A stretch of DNA of 64,000 nt, from positions 682,001-746,000 of the forward strand of contig JAEVLN010000008.1 of the NCBI GenBank assembly GCA_018350325.1, given 5' to 3'. This document shows, one piece after another, positions 45,438-57,579 of this stretch. A program made the position numbers and the translations under genes. Under the pieces are notes generated by a model, which did not search any database, was not told where the DNA came from, and was given only the letters and a program-made list of their open reading frames with translations. This stretch comes from Globodera rostochiensis (Eukaryota > Nematoda > Chromadorea > Rhabditida > Heteroderidae). The first letter of the stretch is position 1; every line of letters begins with the position of its first letter.

Positions 45438-48400
45438 TCATTGCTGCCGCAAAATGGCCAACTGATCATCCATCGTAGCCCATTTCAACGCAAAGTGCGA
45501 TGGTCCGTCGCACAAAATTGACCGATCAGAGAGTGGGATCAACGATGTCTGATGACCCCAAGCCAAATTTGTTGCCCCCAAAATGGTGTCATTTTTCGAC
45601 CAAATGCTCACCTTTAAGTCTAAATAGTGTTTAAACGAAAGGGTTTGGACAAAAATATTAGCATAAGTTCATTTTAGAACATTATCAAATGATTTACAAT
45701 TTGTCTGGCTTCTTTTCGGTGGCATTTTCTGTTAAGACGTGCCAACATCGCCGAGTATTGGTGGCCATTTCGTGGCTGACATTTAACCGGCAAATTCGTT
45801 GCTTCACATTTACCCCATTTTTTAGCTGACTCGGGGCACCGCGAACTTGTCCAAAAACCGGTCTGAAAATTTAAGTTGTTTTGTTGTCGAAAACTTAAGG
45901 CATTTTTTTGCGGTTAGCATTTTAATAATGAAAAATTAGATAAATATGATACGTATAAAAATTGCAACCAATTTTCCACAAGCCGCAAAAGTTTGTGCAA
46001 TTGTTTCATTTGAGCATGAACACATTCCAAAGTTGGCGCCGGCAATTCCAATCAAATTGCTCACGCGGTTCATCAATTGTTTGCCAAGATGGCATTTTAC
46101 TGTCAAGGAATAATTATTACGGGTCGGCAAATGAGGCAAAATGGGGGTGAAGAAAGAGACAGACGACAAGAGAAGAAAAAGTCCAAAGTGAAAAAGTGCC
46201 GAAAGGAAAAAAGCCCAAACAAAAAAAGTGCTAAATGGAAAAAGCCCAAAGAAAAAAGTCCAGAAAAAAGAAGCACAAATGGGAAATGCCAAAAAAGAAA
46301 CCCAAACAAAAGTGCCGAAAAGGATGAAGCCAAACGGTAAAGAAGTGTCAAAATTTAGTAAGGCCAAAGGAAGTGCCAAAAAAGAAGAAACCCAAACGGA
46401 AAAGTACCAAGTGAAAAAAGTCCAAAAAAATTCCAAGGGAAATGCCCAAACGGAATATGCCAAAGGGGAAGAAGCCGCCAAAAGTAAAAAAAACTCAAAT
46501 GGAACAAAGGGAACAAAGGGAAAGAAACTCAAAGAAAGAAGTGCCAAAAAACATCAATAGGGATGTGCCGACAAGGACGAAATGGCATGTCAATGGGAAA
46601 AGGCCCAAACAGAATATGCGAAAGGGGAAGAAGCCCTAAGAAAATGCCAAAAGTAAAAAACTCAAATGGAACACAGGGAAAGAAACTCAAAGAAAGAAAT
46701 GCCAAAAAACATCAATAGGGATGTGCCGACAGGGACGAAATGCCATGTCAAATGGGAAAAGGCCCAAACGGAATATGCGAAAGGGGAAGAAGCCCTGAGG
46801 AAATGCCAAAAGTAAAAAAACTCAAATGGAACAAAGGGAACAAAGGGAAAGAAACTCAAAGAAAGAAGTCCCAAAAAACATCAATAGGGATGTGCCGACA
46901 GAGACGAAATGCCATGTCAATGGGAAAAGGCCCAAACAGAATATGCGAAAGGGGAAGAAGCCATGAGGAAATGCCAAAAGTAAAAAAAACTCAAATGGAA
47001 CAAAGGGAAAGAAACTCAAAGAAAGAAGTGCCAAAAAACATCAATAAGGATGTGCCGACAGGGACGAAATGCCATTTTCAAATGGGAAAAGGCCCAAACG
47101 GAATATGCCAAAAGGAAGAAGCCATGAGGAAATGCCAAAAGTAAAAAAAACTCAAATGGAACAAAGGGAACAAAGGGAAAGAAACTCAAAGAAAGAAGTG
47201 CCAAAAAACATCAATAGGGATGTGCCGACAAAGACGAAATGCCATGTCAATGGGAAAAGGCCCAAACGGAATATGCCAAAAGGGAAGAAGCCATGAGGAA
47301 ATGCCAAAAGTAAAAAAAAAAACTCAAATGGAACAAAGGGAACAAAGGGAAAGAAACTCAAAGAAAGAAGTGCCAAAAAACATCAATAGGGATGTGCCGA
47401 AGAGACGAAATGCCATGTCAATGGGAAAAGGCCCAAACGGAATATGCCAAAGGGGAAGAAGCCCTAAGAAAATGCCAAAAGTAAAAAACTCAAATGGAAC
47501 ACAGGGAAAGAAACTCAAAGAAAGAAATGCCAAAAAACATCAATAGGGATGTGCCGACAAGGCGAAGTGCCAAGCCCAAACGGAATATGCCAAAGGGGAA
47601 GAAAGTCAAACTGGAAGGTGTTTGAATATGCAGTAACTCTGTGACAACTGACAAGGCGAGGCACCTTTGCCCGCTTCCGAAAATGTGTTTCCTTGAATAA
47701 TAATTCTGGCAATGGTGACGCCCATAGAATGGGCCACAATGTTCACATATTGGGAACCGGTGTACTGCAAAACCGCCTCCAAAAAGAGACGCATTTTGAT
47801 CACCGTGGCACAATCAATTGACCTGAATTAAACTCTAAAAATGTTAAATATCATTTAATAATTGTCATTAGTGTCACCGGTTCATTGCGTACGTCAAATT
47901 TCTGTTTCCGTAAGTGATGGCGTACATTTCTGCACTGGAATAGCCATTGATGAGGAAGTATTTGATGTTGGCACTCCATCCCTGGGACCATTCTTCGTCA
48001 CCCTGCGCCAAAGCACCGTCCGAATTTCCATGGATGAAAATAACCGGACGATTTTTGAGCTTAATATTAAATAAAATAACAATATTCTAAATCGGAAATG
48101 TTGTTGATTTTAAGTTTTAAAAATGAAAATGCCTAGATTTGAAAAAATATATATATATAAATATATATTCACTAAAAATAAAAGCAACGAACAGTTTGAC
48201 CTTCAAATTGCCGTCCCCCGTAACTATTCTGCGGGTTGGCGACCAATTTTGCCAAATGGAGCCTATCGTAACCATTCCTAAAAATTGCCGTCTCGCAATT
48301 CCAAAAGATTGGCATCACAAATCACTTTTTAAGCCATTCCTGAAAGTCGCTGGTAATTGGCCCTTTGAGTTGAGTGTACGGTAATGACGAGGCCGAGGCC

Positions 48401-48483
48401 GATGGCTGCTCTTCAGCCTCACAAACACGCGCAAATGAGAAAAATATATAAAACAAAAAAATTAGGAAAGACAAAAAAAGCAT
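45438..48483 (-). CDS. Class 2 (LIPS-type) secreted lipase
   Basis: A triacylglycerol-lipase-like alpha/beta hydrolase of the nematode lips family, secreted. The ATG at 48483 begins signal peptide LFLSFLIFLFYIFFSFARVC. Next come LKGPITSDFQEWLKK and NGYDRLHLAKLVANPQNSYGG (two frames around 48330, junction unresolved); NRPVIFIHGNSDGALAQGDE with the HG oxyanion-type motif and WSANIKYFLINGYSSAEMYA (about 48060-47880); MRLFLEAVLQYTG and the nucleophile elbow AHSMG in VNIVAHSMGVTIARII (about 47800-47690). After the minisatellite intron come SNLIGIAGANFGMCSC (about 46070-45990), a Cys-rich segment (45862-45670) and VSIWSKNDTILGATNLAWGH with TSLIPLSD (45615-45438). The GxSxG serine and the domain order fit Lipase_2. 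The stop TGA is at 45438-45440. Confidence 0.88.
46150..47600. repeat. 157-172-bp minisatellite inside a lipase intron
   Basis: The box CATCAATAGGGATGTGCCGA recurs at about 46552, 46710, 46879, 47039, 47209, 47381 and 47538, giving spacings of 158, 169, 160, 170, 172 and 157 bp. The left 300 bp (46150-46480) has shorter diverged sub-repeats with AAAAAAGTCC words. The plus strand is very purine-rich (AAAGGGAAAGAAAC). The hydrophobic open frames on the minus strand are readings of this repeat. Confidence 0.95.
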
Positions 48484-49577
48484 TTTGATTTGATCACTGC
48501 AAAGTGTTTGAAAATAGAATTTAATTACCTAAGAGAAAAAACTTTCTCAAAAACAGAAAAAGAAAGTATTGTTCAGAAACGATAAAACAATTTTTAAATG
48601 TATTTGTTAATTAGGTAGTATATTATTCTAAATGTTTACTTTTGATTTTTAGTAAATATTATATTTTTATTTAAATTTGTGACGATGCTAATATATAAAA
48701 ATAATTTGAATTTGCTGCTACCGGCGGGGACAATCGCTAATTGAAAATGATCCGGTGCAGACGATGTTTATGCCCATCAATGATGAGCTAATGACAGCGT
48801 TCTTCTATTTATATGTGTACTATAACGGGGAAAGACAGACGAAAGATTTTAAAAGTGTAAAATCTCTGTATATATTTATTTTTCAATCATTTGCAACGAT
48901 TGTTTTAAAAATCGGGGGGTTTTTGGGCTCAGAAAATGTTGGGCCCATACGGCGGGCGGGGTCCAAAGCCGCCGGGATGGACGCCGACAACCTCAAAAAA
49001 TGTCGGAAGTTCGGAACGCAGAATTCCGACCACCACGGCACCAATTATGAAATTCTTTCAACAATTGTTTTCATTTCATTAGTATTTTCAATCGAGTTTA
49101 AATTTATTTTGAATCAGAAATAAAGAAACAGTCCAACCCAACTCCCCCCCTCCCCCTCATTGTGCCATTGGTTGATTGCTTACATTCATTCAGTGTTTGC
49201 AGCTAAGCCTAACCTTCACCCTTCTACGTAAACGAATAACAGAAAACGCCCGTTTCATCGCAAAAAAAAGAAAAATTCAAGCCCTAATGATTTCAAATGT
49301 CAGCTGTTTTAACAGCAAACAGAAACGAAATTTGACCCGAAAATTTATTTTGATAAAAGTTCAAACTCACACAAACTTTGTCGTAAGCAAACAAAACTAA
49401 AGCATTTTGTCGTCTTTCTTTAAATCTCTCAAGATAGTTAAAGCTATCATCATTTTATATCAAATTTATAAAATTTGTTTTTAATATTTTGCCTTTTGTA
49501 ATGAAATTTTGGAAGCCAATCGGTGTTTAAAATTTGACAACGGAAATTACTTTATAAAATTCAGCCGGTGTGAAAAA
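48484..49577. other. Divergent spacer, no gene called
   Basis: Lies between the lipase and the NTF2-like gene, which are transcribed away from each other. The frame at 48755-49123 has no domain, and its middle looks like low-complexity AT sequence. C-runs occur near 49142-49157. Confidence 0.45.
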
Positions 49578-50187
49578 ATGAGCCGAAACGAAGAAGAATC
49601 GCTGGGTAAGGAGCAAAAGGAACTTCGAGCAGTTCAACACGCCATGGAACGTCTGTTCAAAGCCCGAGATGCGAAAGGGCTTTCCGAGCTGTACACTCTC
49701 GATGCTATCTTCGCGAGCAATTTAAATATTATATTATTAATTTATGCTTTTTTAGGATTGTCTATCCACTTTTTTATTCGTTTTTAATAATAAAAACGTT
49801 TTTTTTACCTTTTTGTTGTCTCCCAAAACCATCAAATTTTAGGCCCATCCCCCAATTAAAAGTCGGGCAGATATCGAAAAACTGTGGCAAAAGTTTCTGG
49901 CCACAGATACCGCCGAATTGCACGTAAATATTTAAAATAAACAAAATTAAAATAAACTTTTATTTATTTGCAAAGGTAACATTCGATGAAGTTTATTTTT
50001 CTGGCGATTTGGGCGTCGAAAATGGCTCTTACAAATTTACGAGGTTAGGTAAATCAAATTTTTGACGGAAATTTCTCAAATTTTCAGCGGCGACGGCGCC
50101 GTCACACAGCAAGGACTGTTCATTCAAACGTTTAAGCGCGGTTTGGACGGCAAATGGCTGATCCACAACGATTTTTACACGTGTTGA
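49578..50187 (+). CDS. Small NTF2-like (SnoaL/DUF4440) protein
   Basis: A small alpha+beta-cone protein of about 120 residues. The ATG at 49578 gives MSRNEEESLGKEQKELRAVQ, then HAMERLFKARDAKGLSELYT with the family's LY-x-x-DA. The next exon (from 49843) has AHPPIKSRADIEKLWQKFL, then LHVTFDEVYFSGDLGVENGS and SGDGAVTQQGLFIQTFKRGL, and the last exon ends DGKWLIHNDFYTC before TGA at 50185-50187. These match the usual order of SnoaL_3/DUF4440: lY-x-x-DA, W-x-x-f, G-x-w, G-x-y-x-v-w-x-k and dGkWki-x-x-d. The joins at 49924 and 50042 are canonical; the first intron has no good GT donor (see findings). Cytosolic, function unknown. Confidence 0.8.
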
Positions 50188-50994
50188 AACGATGCATAGG
50201 CAAAAAAATGTTCGATCAATTTTCGGCATAATTTGCAGAATTACTGTAAATAAGAAGCAATAAATCAATCTAATTAGCTATAATAATTACTACGGAAAAG
50301 TTGGCAAAAAAATCAGAAAATTTTTAATTCTGAGAGAATTTGCTGCCTTAACAATATTTTGATGAATTTTTTCGTTGCCAACTGTATTTTGTTACTATAA
50401 ATTCAATCAGAAAAATTTATAAAAATGTATTAATGTACTAATTTTATTTTTGTTTTAAGTAGTTTTTAAATTAAGAAAAATTATATTTAATGTTAATGTA
50501 CCCGTTGCTTCTTCGATTAGCTCAAAATGCTCTTAAAAATTCAGATCCCGCAATTTCCCCAAAAATGTGGTGATACTTTTTGAGTTGTAATTTCTTTGAA
50601 TTGGCTAAGACAATTTATAATAAATGTATTGCCATTTAAGCACAAATATTTATGATTTTATTTAATATCAATAAAGTTTATTGAAATTTATGTACAAATT
50701 AACAGTTCAATAAAATTTGAAAGGATAAATACATCAAATTTGGCTGCATGAAACTTCAGCAAAAATGATGTGAATTAAGCGGATTGGTCAAAAGGCCCAA
50801 TAAACCAGAGAATAACAGTTTTCAATATTTAGTGATTTTTATATAATTTGTATTTTTAAACAGAAAAATGAAAAAATGATCAATTTTGTTTCCCCTTATT
50901 CGTTAATTAGTTTCTAACCCGGGAGCCTTTATAAGCCATGAACAATCCTAAAATTATAAAATAAAAACATTAAAATTGTCATTTTATTGGCCGT
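50188..50994. other. Spacer between convergent genes
   Basis: The 3' flank of the NTF2-like gene and of the minus-strand receptor gene. AT-rich, with several AATAAA strings (for example 50259, 50670). No exon was seen. Confidence 0.5.
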
Positions 50995-53900
50995 TCAATT
51001 CTTTTGGCCGGTCTTCCGTGTTTGGGTTGGCGCTACACAAAATAAATCTTTGGCCGAGTTTCGTGCCGATTCGGAGGCGGTGCGATGTAATTTATGGGCT
51101 CCGCTACTGCCGATGCTGATCTTCTTGCGTAATATTGTTTGGAAAGCTGAAGTCACCTGAAAGGGGAATTAAATTTAAATGTATTTTGATTTAAATTTAT
51201 TTTGCTTTACCTTTTCCTCTTCTTCATCGCCGCCCCTTTGCTGTGCCCCTCTGATTGAACTGTTCCCGCTGTGCAGTCTCGAAGAACTGCTGTTGATCAT
51301 CATGCTGCTGATGTTCCGCACTTCCTCCCCGCTGCTGCTTCCCGCACTCAATGTTGGAGAACGGGCAATGCGTTCACGCATTGAATCCGGCATCCAGTCT
51401 GAACCATTTGACAAATCATTTAAAAATAATTAATTTCAATTTCAAATTTTGTTACCGGCCGCTTCAAAAAGGTCCAATGCCTTTCCGCCGCCGTGCAAAC
51501 ATCCATCGCTGTCGTATTGGACAACGACCGGCTCATAGAAAAGCAGCACGTACAGTTTGGGGCCGAACACAAAAGCGAGCAGAATGGAGCCGGTCAGGTG
51601 CAACTCCAGCACTGTCAGGTACTCCATGTGCTGGACGCTCAGCTATGACAAGCAATCATTTGGCAAATAATTTATGAACTATTCTTACCAAAGTGTGAAG
51701 AGCGGCCCACGCCGTCAAAATAAGAGAGCAAATAAGCGAAGTGATGAACAACCATTTGGCCTCCTAAAATGCAAAATAACACTTCAAGAAATTCGAGGTT
51801 GCCTTGTAATTGCGCTTGATGCTCCGGTTTTGTGCCGATAGAAACAAAGCCAAAAACAAAAGAAAGAAAGTGTAAATTTGAGCGAGGAGAAAAAGTGCCG
51901 ACGAATGGGAGCACCGAAGGGCCAAAAAGGGAGGTGACGCCGTCGAGAAGGGCAATGGCCAAATTCCATCGGGCAAAAGCCATCGAGAACAAATCACAGT
52001 CTTTAAAATTTGAGTTTTTATTGAATATTAAACAATCATTTTGGTGAAGAGTGTCTGTCACCTGAACAGTGACTATGAAGAACAACAGCAGCCAATAATT
52101 CCAATAACTGATCTGCTGACCGACTTCCCCGGCGGCAGAGGAGGACAGCAATTCGGCATTTCGCAATTGGACAGCCTTTACAACGATCACGCCAAAGCAA
52201 ATGGCGTGGGCCATGGCCGGAAGTGCAATTCGGAGAAGACAAAGCTAAAGGCCATTTTTTAGCAGGTTTAAATCACCCAATTTCCTTCAACATACAAACG
52301 GTTCGTTGGCATTTTCGGCGGTGAACAAAAAGGCACTGAGATGCATTGTGATAATGCCGAGCAGAAGCAAAATGCCAAGCGATTGACTGCCGCGAATAGT
52401 GCGACGCCAAATTTTGAATAAAATGCACGCCAACGTGCCAATGGCAATGGCACTGAGCAACGCGGACAGCGAAAGAAGAATGACACGAATTGCCCAGGCG
52501 ACTTCACGGTCGACGGCATCGGCACCCAACTCGCGAATCTCCTGAAATGACGGTTTAAAATTAAAAATTTCCCGAATAATATTTACAGGTTCATCGGCAG
52601 CATTTTCTCTCAACAAAAATTCATCACTTTCAAGCTCCATTCTCGATCTTGCCGGCTCTCTTCGGAAGATGGAATTATGTCCAAGCAAAGCACCGCCATC
52701 GGCATCGAATTCACTAAATGGGGGAAAATATACATTCTAAAATAAAAGGCTATAAAAACATTATCACAACCAAAAGATTAAATAGTTTGGTAAGTGTAAA
52801 AGGTGTTAATTTTTTTCAAAAAAATTCAAATTTACCTAATCATCAACGGGCATTTACAGTATGGGAATTTGCAGCGCGATATTACGGTAGCTGATGATGA
52901 ATCACGAGTGATTGGAACACCGTAAGCGAACGGTCGATAATCGGCAAAAAAGTGTATGGGGCTGTTGGACGCGGTTGGATTGGTCGGGAAATTTGATCCG
53001 GCAGGGGAATCGGACTGACTTTGCGGCAAAGACAGATTGGCCAGCAGGGAATAGTCAAAATTGCCTAGAAATTAAAATTTGTGCAATTTTTTTGTTAATT
53101 ATTTTAAACAAAAAAAAGTTCCAAGTCTCAAAAATCGAGAAACTGGTTGAGTCGAGACTCGGAATTACAGATTATTGTAGGTCATTTTTACCGTGATGAT
53201 CGATTGGAATAAATTCATACACTTCAAACACATCGGCACTATCCTCTTTGGCACTTTTTCTCAAAAATTCACGCGTCAATTTTCGCCCGTTTTCAATGAA
53301 TTCATCACATAATTTTTCTCGAGTGCAAAGCCTATAATGAATGATTTTTAAATTTTTAGAAATTTCTTCCAAAAAAAATTGACTTTTTGTGTGCTCTGTC
53401 AATGGCCATCAACAAACGGTCGACTCCCTTGGCCAAATTGCCGGCTTTTGTCAGTTGGCCCAATCCCTTCACATCCAAACGCTCCTCCCCCGTGCACATT
53501 CGTCCGTTGAAACGTGAAAAACTGTTACGGAATCTGAATAATGGCATAAAGAATTGAATCAAATCAAATTAAATTTTAATTTTAATTAATTATTACAATG
53601 AACAATGCCAAGTGTCCTCCACATAGCGCCAAAACCACGGCTCGGGAAGGGATAGCGGTGTCACTGTCTGGAGCCAATCGCGAAACTCCGGACTTGTGAA
53701 ATCCTAAACTTTTTTTGTTGCAATTCTTTAATCGCTCGTTCACTTACTTTTCCCTGAAAAGACAAAGTCCCGGCAAATTGGGCCAAATTTGTGGGGTCGT
53801 GCAAGTGAAAATTGTGCGCATCGCCGAGCATCACATGAACAGTCGGAATTCCCGTGACACCACCGACCAATTCGTCCCGAAGTCGGGTGCCCATATAATC

Positions 53901-56900
53901 GGCAGTCTAAAGGAATCCAAAATGATCAAACATCAATTATTTCGAAATAATTCTTTTCTTTTCTAACAATTATGGAGGGAGGTGGGGAAGACCTGTTCGG
54001 CGGAAGCAAACACCAGCGTCACATTGGCACTTGGCGGGCCAACGCCGCTGAAGCGTCGACGCTGCTCCTCCTCTGTGGCGGCGGATGCCTTTGATGCTGT
54101 AGAGCCCCGCTTTGTCTTTCTCTTCTCCAATGGCATTTCTTCCTCCCTCTCACTATTCCCGCCAACATTTTCGCGCCCCGGGGGATTCAACGCCGGTTCA
54201 CCAACAATCGCCAAATCGGCCGTGCATATGCCCGCAGGGGACGCAATGCGGTCGAACTGTTTGAAGAGGGCGACGGACGAGGGACTCTGAAGGGGGGGGG
54301 GGGGTAAATATAATAGGGAAATTTGAACAAAAAGGCCTATGAAATATACAGAAACAACGTACGCTTCTGTCCAACACAACATTGACATATTGCCAATGCA
54401 TTCGACGCAAAAACTGAGCCAAAGCGAATGCTGTCGCGCGATGGTTTGGTCCTTCGGTAAAAAGGGGTCCTTTTTGGCCATTTTGTGTTGGTTGATCAGT
54501 GCCAATTCCGATCACAGGACTTGTTTCCGATTTTTGAAACATTGCTTCAATTATGCCCTCCTGTGGTACATCATGTTCGGCACCAACAACATAGCCTAGA
54601 AAATCAGACAGATGGTTATGTTCACACCAAAACAAAAATAGGTTTTGAAAATCGTTACAAAAATGCAATTTTGACCAATTGTGGCGCCAGCGGGGACTGT
54701 CCAATTGCTTTCGGCCTGCGAAAATTTGTAGCAATTTCGTTCAGAATCGACAAGAAACTCCAACAGATCGCGTCCATTTGCGCATGTGTCCACCAACACG
54801 GCGCCAATGTCCAATGCATTGGCGGCACCCGAATTGAACAAAAGCGATTGGGGAGAATGGCGTCGCCGGAAAGAGGACATCTTTTGGGGGATTAAAACAA
54901 ATATTAATTAATTTGTATAAAATTACAATTAATTTACCGCATGAACAAATGCCAACGGAAGAGAAATTTGGCGGCTTCCCCCCGACTTGGCGCTGCCAAC
55001 ATTCGCCCCGCAATTTGGCCCCTTCAAATCAAACATTGCCGCAATGAAAAAAGGATAATGCTGGGGAATGCTCAGAAACGTTTGGTCGGCACGACGGCGA
55101 GTGGCCAAATCGCAACGATCGCCGCAATAAGCCCTTCAATTAAGACATTCAATTAAGACAAATGCATTTTAATACAAATTAAATCATTTGAATTTTGTCA
55201 CCTAAATGGCCGGCACCGCGAGCGAAATTGCCGTAGTTTTTGTGGAACAACAAATTTTTCGACGATTTTTTGCTGCGGATCGGTCCGATATTCCAAAAGT
55301 CTGAACATTTAAGTCTGAATTTCCGGTCTGAGTCTCGTTTCCCGTGCCTGTACAGGTTGTCCCCGTCTCTCCCCTCTCTTTGCGTCACAATTGCTTCAAT
55401 TCCAATGCCCACCAACTGAACAACGCCCTCCGGCGTTTCGAAAAATCGCATTTCGCCCAATTGCTTAGCAAATCCGGGGGGCACGCGGGTCCCGCTGTTT
55501 GTAAGTCGATCCGATGGCGAAATGCTTAACAACGCTGCGCGGATGGCGTCATGGCAATCGGCAAAAGACGGATGCTTTGCACTGAAAACGGTTTCCTAAT
55601 GAAGTTACAATTACATAAATTTGTTTAATTTAATTAACCATTTTTCGGTCAATTCCTGCTTCGATTGGACCTTTTCTGCCGCTCTCGCCAGTGCATATGT
55701 CAGCATAATGGCCGCCTCGGCGGTATTTGATGATCTGCACAAATTTGATAAATTATTAAATTAAACGAAATTTGGGGCTTTTAGGTAATTGGTAAAATTC
55801 GAACCTGTGCAATTTTGCTATTCTTTCTGCAGAAAGCAAGCCGTCCGAACAGTTTTTGCCCCTGACAACGGTCTCTTCACAACCGAACACTTGCTGGGCG
55901 TACGCCCGCAAAAGAGTGTAATGCGCGTGGTTGGACTGCAAAACTCGTAGAAAGTACGTGCTGAACTCGTTCAACTGCCGACGACGACGACGGATGGTCA
56001 GAAACTGAAGATGGCAATTGAAAGTTTTAATTCCAATTGGTAAAAGTACCTGCAGTTTGGCGTTTTGCCGCGATTCGCTGTCCTCCGGCAAAAAGTCGAG
56101 GGCATTTCCGTCCCCGTCGCCCTCCTCGTCAACGGCGCCTTCCATTTCCGTGTCAATGCCAATCCAAAGTTTTTGTAATTCTGTCAAAGCGTTCAACTCG
56201 CCAAAACGCGCATTGCGCACAATTCGATGGGAGGCGAGAGAAACAATAATTTTGGAGTCACTGGCCGAAAGAATTGCCGGGAGCATCGGATGGTCGATGG
56301 CCACCACCTTTTCAAATTAAATAAATTAATGAGACGAATTAATTCAATCAAAAGTATGCCTCAGCTGTTGAAATGCCTTCAACGCGAAGCTGTTCCTGCA
56401 GCATTGGCGTGTAGGCGTAGTCTTCCCCATAGTCCACAATCGAAATCTTTAAAAAAAACGTTAATTTATCTTTCTTTTTTACAATTAAATAATTACAAGG
56501 TCAGATCCGAGCATTTTCAACAGTTCAATCAAAGTTTTGGCGTAATCATTGAACAAAGGCGCCGTCGTGATGAATCGGCGCACATTTGCGTCGGCCAGCA
56601 CTTGAGCGGAAGCGGCACTAAACGCGGCAATTGGCACGGAAGAAGGACGGAGCACCTGGGCCACACTCTCTGCCGAATCGCGGTCCTTTGGCATAATGAC
56701 CCCTTAAGGCAAATGTATGGAAAATGAAAAATAAAAAATGATTCAATTCTTTTAAAATGTTGTCATTATTTACCGATCAATTTCGGAGATTCCGAAATTC
56801 GTTTGGCTTCTTCTCCATTGGGAATACAGCCGCTGGGCTCGTGGTAGCCAACACTGTCCACAAAGCGAAGAGTTTGTGAAATTGCCTAAATTGCTTAAAT

Positions 56901-57579
56901 TAAAAACAAAGCAAAAAATGCACAATTTTTGAGACCTCTTTAGGCCGAGAACATGAATCACCAGCAAAAAGACCCAACTTGGGCCGAGCTAATTTATTTG
57001 GTTCCGAATGTTTTTCTTTTTTGTTGCTCGGTCCTTGTTCATTCCAATGGGCTTAAATTAATATTTTTATTTTATAATTAATTAATTTTCAGGTAATAAG
57101 CAAATGTCCGTCTCTTTAACTTTAGTTGATGACCAAAATTAAAAGTTGGCATGGACGATTCCCTATTATAAAAGCGTTAACAACAATTTTAGTCTTTACC
57201 CAAAGCCCATTGAATTGCCACGACGTCCTGCACCGAAGAGGGGATCAACTTCAGACAGTCTTGGCCATGTAACGAGAACGCTCCTCCAATTTGGAAATGT
57301 CCAGTCTCGGCCGGCAAAACTTTGAACGGATCAAAAACGTCGCAATGGGCTGACTTAAATTGAATTGAGAAAGGATTCTAAATTTATTGTACATATTTAT
57401 ATTTATCACAATGGCTTCTTTCTATAAGCTCTCACTTTATTCTGCTGATTGGCAGTGCCATCTTCGACCTTCTGCTGCTCTTCGCCGCTTTGCTGTTCAG
57501 CACCGACGGCAGTGTTCGCTGAACATCGCTCGATTTGTATGCAAAATGCCAGAAACCATAGTTGAAAAAGAAATTTCAT
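50995..57579 (-). CDS. Class C GPCR with two tandem Venus-flytrap domains
   Basis: A seven-helix receptor related to metabotropic glutamate receptors. The ATG at 57579 starts a signal peptide (KFLFQLWFLAFCIQIERCSA). Flytrap 1 (about 57350-55380): IGGAFSLHGQDC, KLGLFAGDSCSRP, SSVPIAAFSAASAQVLADAN, FITTAPLFNDYAKTLIELLK, CSDGLLSAERIAKLHR, AIMLTYALARAAEK. Flytrap 2 (about 55140-53190): FFIAAMFDLKGPNCG, ALDIGAVLVDTCANGRDLLE, ALAQFLRRMHWQYVNVVLD, ANVTLVFASAEQVFP, EPWFWRYVEDTWHCSL, CTGEERLDVKGLGQL, LCTREKLCDEFIENGRKL. The seven-helix part: VILLSLSALLSAIAIGTLAC, ILLLLGIITMHLSAFLF, ICFGVIVVKAVQLRNAELL, YWNYWLLLFFIVTVQ, FFLLFLALFLSAQNRSIKRN, LFITSLICSLILTAWAALHT, and GSILLAFVFGPKLYVLLFYE. There is a Ser-rich tail to TGA at 50995. 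The cysteine-rich linker of mGluRs is reduced to a few Cys (CKFPYCKC). The two flytraps share one frame through phase-2 junctions. Confidence 0.85.

Noticed and set aside
45936..46547. Long hydrophobic minus-strand frame (MALLSLSFFPF-like) and its repeats up to 47533
   Set aside because: It is a reading of the purine-rich minisatellite; repeated at the unit spacing in several frames. Only its last part (GIAGANFGMCSC) is real, as a lipase exon.
48755..49123. 122-codon plus-strand frame
   Set aside because: Middle is AT-rich low complexity, no domain, no supporting splice sites.
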